Shown here one piece after another: positions 57,464-64,000 of a stretch of DNA of 64,000 bases. The notes below the pieces were generated by a model. It was not told where the DNA came from. It did no database searches and saw only the letters and a list, made by a program, of their open reading frames with translations. Origin of the DNA: Marinifilaceae bacterium (GTDB lineage: Bacteria > Bacteroidota > Bacteroidia > Bacteroidales > Marinifilaceae); assembly GCA_025210485.1 (NCBI GenBank), contig JAOARN010000076.1, positions 1 to 64,000 of the forward strand, given 5' to 3'. Each line of letters begins with the position of its first letter. Within the stretch, counting starts at the first letter, position 1. Position numbers and translations under genes: made by a program.

Positions 57464-57524
57464 AAGACTATTATTATATTACGCCAACCATTAACGATGA
57501 CAGATATAAATGGAACGACCTACT

Positions 57525-57570
57525 ACAAAAAAGTCTTAAATTTTACTTGTGAAAATTTAAGACTTTTTTT
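57525..57570. terminator. Terminator after the DUF1566 protein gene
   Basis: A stem of about 18 bp (arms near 57526-57543 and 57551-57568; AAAAGTCTTAAATTTT on the left) with a 7-base loop and T-run on both strands. About 25 bases past the stop at 57594. Confidence 0.88.
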
Positions 57571-57593
57571 GAGGTGATATATTTTTGTTCTGC

Positions 57594-58469
57594 TTATTTT
57601 TCTCGTATACAACGTACTTTATACTCACCCATCATTCCATGCTTTTGAACTTCACCATTCTCAAAATTTATTTTCCATGCGCTTCCACTTGTATATTGAG
57701 TTGATGACCAATACCATTCGTATTTAAATCCTCCTAGAAACTCCTTATTCTCATAGATTGCCTTGAGTTCAGATTTTGAAGGCAGATACCAATCTTCATA
57801 ACCTGCTGCTTTTAATCTACGACAAAACCTTTTGGCTCTCATCCAATTTATATTTCCATCCAGATCTTTTCTAATAATGTGGTATGAAACATTATTGATT
57901 TTAAACTCATATAAAGAACTATTTTGATTTAAATTATTTTCCGAGTTTTGACTTGTTGGTGTTGTAGCTTTTGTGGTTTGAGTCTTGGCATTGTTGCGTT
58001 TTGTTAGTTCTTTGGCAAGATTCTTACATGTATTATTTATCACTGACATTCCTCCTTCAACGAATGCTGTTACTGGATTTTCTATTCTTCCACTTTCAAG
58101 ATGCACTAAAAATGCTTCTACATAGTAACTATTTTTTTCTTTGGTAACCTTCGATATACAAACATAATCAGCTCCTGACATTTCCCCCAACTTTTTACGT
58201 TGTGATTCATTTACAAACCCCGAATTTTGGAAATTATACTCCTCCATTATCTTGTCAATATCCATACGAGAGAAGGCTGTATATCCTTTTGCTATACTAA
58301 TTTCTTTTGCAAGTTCACCACGAACCATTTTCTGAACAATCACCGGCACATCAGGAGTAACTTTAACCGTTTCGAGCATTGCTACTTGTTTATCTTGTGC
58401 AAAACACACAATACCACATACTGAAAAAATAACACAAACTATAATTTGCTTAATCATTTTTTTAATCAA
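57594..58469 (-). CDS. Secreted CsgG-like protein with C-terminal DUF1566 domain
   Basis: 291 residues. Signal peptide 1-24 (ends CFAQ). The N-terminal domain (about 26-155) looks like the CsgG/TolB-N group (VIVQKMVRGELAKEIS, YTAFSRMDIDKIMEEYNFQ, LGEMSGADYVCISKV). A Thr/Asn/Gln-rich linker spans about 158-185. The C-terminal DUF1566/Lcl-like domain (about 187-290) has the marks WMRAKRFCRRL, DWYLPSKSEL, YWSSTQY and VRCIREK. The two-domain form occurs in other Bacteroidota surface proteins; the function is not known. Monocistronic. Confidence 0.82.
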   Translation of the reverse strand: MIKKMIKQIIVCVIFSVCGIVCFAQDKQVAMLETVKVTPDVPVIVQKMVRGELAKEISIAKGYTAFSRMDIDKIMEEYNFQNSGFVNESQRKKLGEMSGADYVCISKVTKEKNSYYVEAFLVHLESGRIENPVTAFVEGGMSVINNTCKNLAKELTKRNNAKTQTTKATTPTSQNSENNLNQNSSLYEFKINNVSYHIIRKDLDGNINWMRAKRFCRRLKAAGYEDWYLPSKSELKAIYENKEFLGGFKYEWYWSSTQYTSGSAWKINFENGEVQKHGMMGEYKVRCIREK

Positions 58470-58920
58470 TTTAAAATTTAGGTAAAATAAGATTCATGCT
58501 ATAAATTTAACTACTAGAAAAACAAATAATCTAGTTCTGTAAATTTAAAGATACGAAGTTAGCAAAAGATTATAATAAACAGTCTAGTTTAACAATATTA
58601 TAATAAATTATAAACATCAATATCTACACAAACAAAGACCATAAATAGATGTATTCATTTTAAAATATTAACAATATTTTTTCCATCTATTTACCATACT
58701 GAAAAATAACACAGATTTTATATTATGAATTGATTTACAAAACAATTTAAAACACATTAAACTACTATACACAAAATCAACAAATCCTTACTCTTTGAGA
58801 ACAAATACTTCAAATTCAAAAGCCAAAGCATTGACAAATCTACCTTCAATTAAGATTTACACCTAGCATTTAGATTACTTATTTCTTATATTTGCACAAA
58901 TTAATTTTAATAGGCAAGTT
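58470..58920. other. Gap upstream of def with -7 box
   Basis: AT-rich. TATATTTG at 58887-58894 (plus) is a -7 box 27 bases before the def ATG. No matching -33 box or other feature. Confidence 0.5.
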
Positions 58921-59514
58921 ATGATTTTACCAATTACCATATACGGACATCCTGTGTTAAGGAAGATAGCCAAAGATATTGACAATGAATATCCAGATTT
59001 AGAGAACTTTATTAATAACATGTGGGAAACCATGTACTATTCAGATGGAGTTGGTTTAGCAGCTCCTCAGGTAGGGAAATCAATTCGTATGTTTGTAATT
59101 GATTATAATCCAGAAAACGAGGATGAAGATATCGCAGAAACAGATAGTGATTCCAATTCAGATATTATAGATGGGAATAAACCTTTTAAAAGATGTTTTA
59201 TAAATGCCCAAATTACCGAAAGATTTGGAGATGAAGTTATTTATCCAGAAGGATGCTTAAGTATACCTGGTCTAAACGAAAATGTGAAACGTCCTGATAC
59301 TATTACAATAGAATATTATGATGAAAATTGGGTATTCCACAAAGAAACATATACCGGTTTTGGTGCGAGAGTGATACAACATGAGTATGACCACTTAGAA
59401 GGTAAAGTGTACACTGATCATATTGCTCCAATCAGAAAGAGATTAATAAAAGGTAAATTAAATTCCATTTCAAAAGGTAAATTCAAGGCAAAATATAGAT
59501 ATATATTAGGCTAA
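58921..59514 (+). CDS. def: Peptide deformylase
   Basis: 197 residues. It removes the formyl group from new proteins. Motif 1 GVGLAAPQVG is at 43-52, motif 2 EGCLSIPG has metal ligand C112, and motif 3 QHEYDHLEG has H154, E155 and H158. An acidic insert of about 20 residues (66-85, EDEDIAETDSDSNSD) sits between motifs 1 and 2; otherwise typical. Monocistronic. Confidence 0.97.
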   Translation: MILPITIYGHPVLRKIAKDIDNEYPDLENFINNMWETMYYSDGVGLAAPQVGKSIRMFVIDYNPENEDEDIAETDSDSNSDIIDGNKPFKRCFINAQITERFGDEVIYPEGCLSIPGLNENVKRPDTITIEYYDENWVFHKETYTGFGARVIQHEYDHLEGKVYTDHIAPIRKRLIKGKLNSISKGKFKAKYRYILG

Positions 59515-59747
59515 TAATAAACTTGGGTTTTATCCATATCAGACCCTTTATTGAGGCATAAGTTTCTCAACAAACATAATATACTGAGTTTTTTAGATTT
59601 CAAGATTCTATAATCTTGATAAAATACTTATTGATTTAAAATAAGAGTTAAATTTGATATATTGACATTACAATACTTTAACTCATCAATAAGATTCTAG
59701 TCAATACCAAAAAGAACTTGAATAAATATCGCCAGAATAGATATAAT

Positions 59748-59781
59748 AAAAAAGGCTAGCAAAAAAATGCTAGCCTTTTTT
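59748..59781. terminator. Bidirectional terminator between def and the helicase
   Basis: The stem AAAAAAGGCTAGC/GCTAGCCTTTTTT with an 8-base A-rich loop, between convergent genes. Confidence 0.88.
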
Positions 59782-59782
59782 A

Positions 59783-61117
59783 TTATTTTCGTCTCTTATT
59801 TTTATGCTTTTTCTTTATCTTATCTATTCTTTGCTTTTCTTCCTTTCTTTTTCTCATTGAGCCCGAATTTTTCTTTTTATTCTTTGCTGATTTCTCATGA
59901 AAGGCATTTGCATTTCTTTTCACCCCAGATTTAAGTTTTATATTTCTGGTCTGCACCTTCTCATCCTCAAGCAGCATATCTGTTAATTCAACATCTACAG
60001 GTATAGCCTCCAAGTTAATTGATTTGCCAATTAATTCTTCTATCTTTTCAACTAATTCAAGCTCATCCTCTTTAACCAAACTAATTGCTGTACCATCTTT
60101 TTCAGCTCGTGCCGTACGACCAATTCTATGAACATACTCAACATAATTACTAGGTATATCAAAATTAATAACATGCGATATATCCTTTATGTCAAGTCCA
60201 CGAGCAGCAACATCTGAAGCAATAAGGATTCTTGTTTTTGCCTCTTTGAAATTATTAAGAGCTTTTATCCTAGTATTTTGGGCTTTATTGGAGTGAATAA
60301 TACTTAAATCTTCACCCAAAAATTCCTCCATCCTATCCGAAACTCTATCAGCGGTTTTTTTGGTTTCGGTGAACACTATTACCCTTTTAAAGATTTCTTT
60401 ATCTGCCAATAAATATTTAAGCATCTCAATCTTGCTTAAAAAATTAGGCACATCATATCTAAGCTGAGTAATATTCTCTACAGTAGTAGCTTGAGGTGCA
60501 ACCTCTATTCTTTTTGGATTTAAAAGAAATTCGTCAGAAAGTTTTTCTACAACATCTGAAAATGTAGCAGAAAACAATAGTTTTTGATACTTTTGGGGAA
60601 GAACGTCAAATATTGCTTTCAATTGAGCTTGGAAACCTAGATCCAACATTTTATCTGCCTCATCTAAAACAAGCGTCTTAACCTGATTAAATCTAACTAC
60701 ACCCGTCATAAAGATATCCATCAATCTACCAGGAGTGGCAACCAAGATATCCACACCTTCAAAAACCTTATCCTTTTGGGTGTTTATATTAACTCCACCA
60801 AACACACCTACAGCTCTAATATCCATATAAGTTGTAAGTAAATCAATACTTTCACAAACCTGTAAAACTAGCTCTCTTGTTGGTACAACTATAATTGCTC
60901 TTGGATCCATTCCCTGAGCATAATTAAGCTTCATAAGCAGAGGGGCAAGGTAAGCCATTGTTTTACCCGTACCTGTTTGGGCAATACCGATTATATCTTG
61001 TCCCGATTTAATCGGTGAAAAAACACGATGCTGAATCTCTGTTGGTTTTTCAAAACCTGCCTCATCGATTGAATTTCTTATCTGTTTACTTAATTTTATA
61101 TCGTCAAAACTTATCAT
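59783..61117 (-). CDS. DEAD-box RNA helicase (RhlE-like)
   Basis: 444 residues. Q motif near 23-29 (FEKPTEIQ), Walker A AQTGTGKT (46-53), PTREL (79-83), TPGR (128-131), DEAD (152-155), SAT (183-185), then domain 2 with ARGLDI and HRIGRTAR. The tail (about 380-444) is Lys/Arg-rich (KRKEEKQRIDKIKKKHKNKR) and should bind RNA. Role: unwinding of ribosomal or messenger RNA, often at low temperature. It has a full promoter. Confidence 0.95.
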   Translation of the reverse strand: MISFDDIKLSKQIRNSIDEAGFEKPTEIQHRVFSPIKSGQDIIGIAQTGTGKTMAYLAPLLMKLNYAQGMDPRAIIVVPTRELVLQVCESIDLLTTYMDIRAVGVFGGVNINTQKDKVFEGVDILVATPGRLMDIFMTGVVRFNQVKTLVLDEADKMLDLGFQAQLKAIFDVLPQKYQKLLFSATFSDVVEKLSDEFLLNPKRIEVAPQATTVENITQLRYDVPNFLSKIEMLKYLLADKEIFKRVIVFTETKKTADRVSDRMEEFLGEDLSIIHSNKAQNTRIKALNNFKEAKTRILIASDVAARGLDIKDISHVINFDIPSNYVEYVHRIGRTARAEKDGTAISLVKEDELELVEKIEELIGKSINLEAIPVDVELTDMLLEDEKVQTRNIKLKSGVKRNANAFHEKSAKNKKKNSGSMRKRKEEKQRIDKIKKKHKNKRRK

Positions 61118-61163
61118 AAAAGTTTATTTTACGTTCTTGCCTATTTCCTTATTTAATAATTTG

Positions 61164-61193
61164 CAAATGTAGCTATTAATTATTTTTAATCAA
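61164..61193 (-). promoter_or_regulatory. Promoter of the DEAD-box helicase
   Basis: On the minus strand TTG (61193-61191), 19 bases, then TACATTTG (61171-61164). The start codon lies about 45 bases downstream. Confidence 0.75.
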
Positions 61194-61291
61194 GCCTATA
61201 GTAATATCAAATTTGACTAAAATAAAATATTTATAAAGATTTTACAGGCTAAGATTTTAGACGAAAGAATATTATCTCAAAAAATGAAGAG

Positions 61292-61324
61292 ATATAAAAA
61301 AGCCCCATCTATAAAAGTGGGGCT
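61292..61324 (-). terminator. Terminator for leftward transcripts
   Basis: On the minus strand the stem AGCCCCA/TGGGGCT is followed by TTTTTT. It lies about 470 bases past the metalloprotease stop and about 90 past the candidate RNA, so it may end both. Confidence 0.8.
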
Positions 61325-61410
61325 ACAAAAAATATAATAATACAAATATTAAAACAAATACAATCAACTTAAAAAATAAGCGATTGTATTTCCATAATTA
61401 AAAATAAAAC

Positions 61411-61562
61411 ATTGGTCACTTTAGGGTTTATTCCAAAAAGCAATCGACAAGTCCTGAGAATATTGGATAATATTCCACAACACACACAAAAAAATATCCT
61501 CTAATAGACCTGTCGATATAAATAACTTTACACATAAATGGATAAACAAAAAAGCGACCAAA
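61411..61562 (-). ncRNA. Candidate ~150-nt rod-shaped structured RNA
   Basis: On the minus strand the ends TTGGTCGCTTT and AAAGTGACCAA pair over 11 bp. Inside come GTTTATCC with GGAATAAAC, then after an unequal open bulge TCGACAGGTC with GACTTGTCGA (10 bp), then GAGGATATT with AATATTCTC (9 bp). Two positions are A-C mismatches on the plus strand but G-U pairs on the minus strand, which sets the direction. A minus-strand terminator follows at 61292-61324. The shape (long rod with one open bulge) recalls 6S RNA, but I cannot confirm the family. Confidence 0.5.
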
Positions 61563-61791
61563 TAAAAATTTAATTTTATCAATTACTTGCCATAAACAGT
61601 TAATTTCTATAATTGTGATAAGAACTCGGTCACTACACATAACATTCCTATTTCAGCAGTAAAACAAAAAAGGAACTAGGATATACTCCACACACAAATA
61701 ACTACTCCTTAAATTGTAAACAGACTAAACTTTACACGAACAATGGAAAATATATGCTAGCAACCGAGTATAGTATTTCAATTATTCACAA

Positions 61792-64000
61792 CTAATCATT
61801 AATAATCTTATTTAACTTATAATAAAGAGATTCGTAATGATTTTTATCTTTACCTGTTGAGCTAGACTTTAGGTTTTTCAAAAGTTTTAGTGTTCTATGC
61901 GACAATGATCCTAAAATAGGATAATCAATTGCTTTAGTTACTGGTGCAGACAAAAATGATTTCATTGCTAAGCTTTGACTCTCTGTAAGATTCAATTTAA
62001 ACAATAAAGGATTAGCAATTGGTCTATCTTGATTTTCGCCCTCTAAAGACTGTATTAGCTTTTCAACATACATCGATTGAAAAGCTCTATCAACAAATGA
62101 CAATTTTCTGTTTTTTAGTGAATTACTCCACACATTATTAAATATATCATTCTGATATTCACCAAATGTATATACATCCTCAACACTCATAGATTCTTGA
62201 GAAATAAGGAAATTAGCAGTAAATTTATTGAACAAGGCACTAAATATCATGGCTTGTAAATCATATGCATCTGAATTTTTACCTAAATGTTTTTCAATAG
62301 CCTTGGTATTCCACCAGTTCGAAAATTCTTTTGTCTGATTTAAAATAAAATTCAAAGCTTGCTTTTGTTTCTTTCGTGGAACAAATTGTCTACAATCTAA
62401 ATCATAACCAACATAAGTGGGAATTCTATACTCACCTCCAACTAAAGCAAAGATATGAGCTAAGTACATTGAGAATTGTTTACCTATCGCAATATGATAG
62501 TATTTCAAAGTTTGATAATCATCTCCATCCTCTAATAACCAATCGGTAAGATGATTATTAATATATTTCAAATTCTTAATACCATAATTATTTGCTTTAA
62601 CTAAATCATCTCCTAATGATTCAGTATTGTTTGCTGGGTTTGTAAACGGTGCTTCGTTTTGTTTAGGATATGGAAATACATAGGTATAAATCATCTCATC
62701 CTTTTTCTGAAACAACCACTTTTTCACCTCTTTAAAATCCTCTTCTGGGCTATTAGCTTTTGAAACATATTTATAAGCTAATTTAATTTGAAATTTATCA
62801 TAAATTCCAATTTTTGGAGGAGTTAAATAAACCCCTTTGTCTTCAGGTTGCGCCACATAATTATATCTTGCATAATCCATAATAGAAGGAGTAGTTCCAT
62901 ACTCTTTCGTGAATGTAGCAGATCTTAATGAATCAACAGGATACTGATATGAGGAAACAAAATTATGCATTAGACCAAGAGTGTGACCTACCTCATGAGC
63001 TGCAACATTTCTCAATGATTCACCTATTAATTTATTATTCATTTTTTTTGTACGAACCTTCTCATCAATCTGCGCAGTCTGTATAAATCTCCATTCTTGT
63101 AATAATTTGATCACATTAGAATAAAAGATAACATCAGCAGTTAAAATTTCGCCAGAACGAGGATCGACATGAGATGGTCCCATAGAATTTTGCACCTCTG
63201 TAGGAACATATCTATAACATGTATACTTGAAATTATCAGGATCAAAATTTGGATCTTCCTCTTTGCTTGGATAATCTCTAGCAATGATCGCATTCTTAAA
63301 TCCAATTTCTTCGAATGCCAATTGCCAATCTTCGATACCTTTCTTAATATAATCTCTCCATTGTTCTGGAATTTGTGAATCTACATACCACACAATAGGT
63401 TTAATAGGCTCTACCAATTCTCCTTTATTATATTTCTCAATATCTTCTTTTTTAGGCTCAAGTCTCCATCTGTGCAAAAATTGTTTTTCCTTAACTCCTT
63501 CGGCATCGAAACTCTGATATCCACTGATGAAATATCCGAATCTATCATCAGCATAACGCATATTCATCACATTTTCAGGTAATTTTACAAAATTTCGAGA
63601 TACTTCGGCAGTAACTGATCCTTGACCATTTCCAAATGTTAATAATGAGTTTATTTGTACGTTTGACTCAAAAGCTTTTGTTTCAAGAAAACGTGAACGC
63701 TTTTTGTCTACCGTCATTGGTGCTCTGAAAGGTTCGAATGGTAATATTTCTTTTACCGTTGAACCTAATAATAAATCTGTAGCATCAATAACGACTGCTG
63801 ACGAATCCTTATTAACAGCTTTTATTTTATATGCAAAGCGAATCGGATTTATATTATTTCTTTTAAAAGCCTCGTAAATAGGAGAATCCTTATCACAACG
63901 ACGTTCTATTATTGGTCTATGCACATAAAGATTAGTTGTATCTGCGGTGAATTTTATCAACATAGGATCAAAAGGCATTCTGCCAGCTCCACAGGTTTTC
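61792..64000 (-). CDS. Large zinc metalloprotease, C-terminal part (cut by window edge)
   Basis: At least 735 residues; the frame stays open through the right edge (upstream codons read KTCGAGR before the Met at 63978), so the true start is outside. It belongs to the DUF5117/DUF4953 zinc-dependent metalloproteases of Bacteroidota. Near 63000 the site AAHEVGHTLGLMHNF gives two His ligands, the catalytic Glu and a third His, the extended metzincin-type motif. SIMDYARYNY after it is the Met-turn-like part. These are normally secreted or periplasmic; the signal peptide would lie outside. Possible substrates are peptides; unknown. Confidence 0.9.
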   Translation of the reverse strand, partial: KTCGAGRMPFDPMLIKFTADTTNLYVHRPIIERRCDKDSPIYEAFKRNNINPIRFAYKIKAVNKDSSAVVIDATDLLLGSTVKEILPFEPFRAPMTVDKKRSRFLETKAFESNVQINSLLTFGNGQGSVTAEVSRNFVKLPENVMNMRYADDRFGYFISGYQSFDAEGVKEKQFLHRWRLEPKKEDIEKYNKGELVEPIKPIVWYVDSQIPEQWRDYIKKGIEDWQLAFEEIGFKNAIIARDYPSKEEDPNFDPDNFKYTCYRYVPTEVQNSMGPSHVDPRSGEILTADVIFYSNVIKLLQEWRFIQTAQIDEKVRTKKMNNKLIGESLRNVAAHEVGHTLGLMHNFVSSYQYPVDSLRSATFTKEYGTTPSIMDYARYNYVAQPEDKGVYLTPPKIGIYDKFQIKLAYKYVSKANSPEEDFKEVKKWLFQKKDEMIYTYVFPYPKQNEAPFTNPANNTESLGDDLVKANNYGIKNLKYINNHLTDWLLEDGDDYQTLKYYHIAIGKQFSMYLAHIFALVGGEYRIPTYVGYDLDCRQFVPRKKQKQALNFILNQTKEFSNWWNTKAIEKHLGKNSDAYDLQAMIFSALFNKFTANFLISQESMSVEDVYTFGEYQNDIFNNVWSNSLKNRKLSFVDRAFQSMYVEKLIQSLEGENQDRPIANPLLFKLNLTESQSLAMKSFLSAPVTKAIDYPILGSLSHRTLKLLKNLKSSSTGKDKNHYESLYYKLNKIIND

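Noticed and set aside
56440-57520. Terminal inverted repeats of the IS1595-like element
   Set aside because: Comparing both flanks by eye gave no matching inverted ends or target duplication.
61428-61640. 70-codon minus-strand gene after the metalloprotease
   Set aside because: Overlaps the nested stems of the candidate RNA, odd composition (many Cys/Phe/Tyr), no family resemblance; the RNA explains the region better.

Overview
The window is strongly AT-rich and belongs to a Bacteroidota chromosome. The evidence is a one-chain SecDF, a SusC/SusD pair behind an ECF sigma/FecR pair, fused ABC-2 permease/GldG-type proteins, a split LysO, a one-chain formiminotransferase-cyclodeaminase, and promoters of the Bacteroidota form (TTG, 19 bases, TAnnTTTG) at several genes. 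A marine or anaerobic member of the Marinilabiliales/Bacteroidales side is my guess, not something the sequence proves.

Layout: 0.3-8 kb holds secDF, a 167-bp tandem repeat, an M16 peptidase pair (one active, one inactive subunit) and a nitronate monooxygenase/FabK-like enzyme. 8.4-11.7 kb is accessory DNA: a 625-residue protein of unknown function with a basic head and a very acidic tail, then a decayed IS66 element. 11.9-17.1 kb has a hybrid histidine kinase, a putative outer-membrane protein and a ~0.9-kb array of ~160-bp degenerate repeats. 17.1-23.8 kb carries a small membrane protein, an iron-type alcohol dehydrogenase, an SDR, a lipoprotein/small membrane protein pair and recD2. 24.1-24.6 kb has tRNA-Pro(GGG) and a candidate small RNA. 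24.8-30.3 kb is a three-gene ABC export operon with two tandem fused permeases.

30.5-38.7 kb is a nutrient-uptake locus: ECF sigma and FecR form one unit with its own terminator, followed by susC (with STN domain), susD and a third lipoprotein. An orphan plus-strand terminator in the susC leader suggests a cis-antisense RNA. 39.5-43.5 kb holds split lysO, ridA and a membrane pyrophosphatase. 44.3-49.2 kb holds a beta-propeller histidine kinase and a subtilisin-like protease. 50.3-54.3 kb holds kdsA followed by two histidine-degradation genes (hutI, ftcD). 54.3-64 kb holds a lipoprotein, an SDR, a small membrane protein, an IS1595-like transposase lacking its expected catalytic aspartates, a CsgG-like/DUF1566 protein, peptide deformylase, a DEAD-box helicase, a candidate ~150-nt structured RNA, and the C-terminal part of a large zinc metalloprotease cut by the window edge.

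Most genes are housekeeping or surface functions of a free-living Bacteroidota. No complete defence system, CRISPR array, prophage or rRNA is visible. The most novel signals are the three candidate non-coding RNAs, the bipolar charged protein and the apparently inactive transposase.
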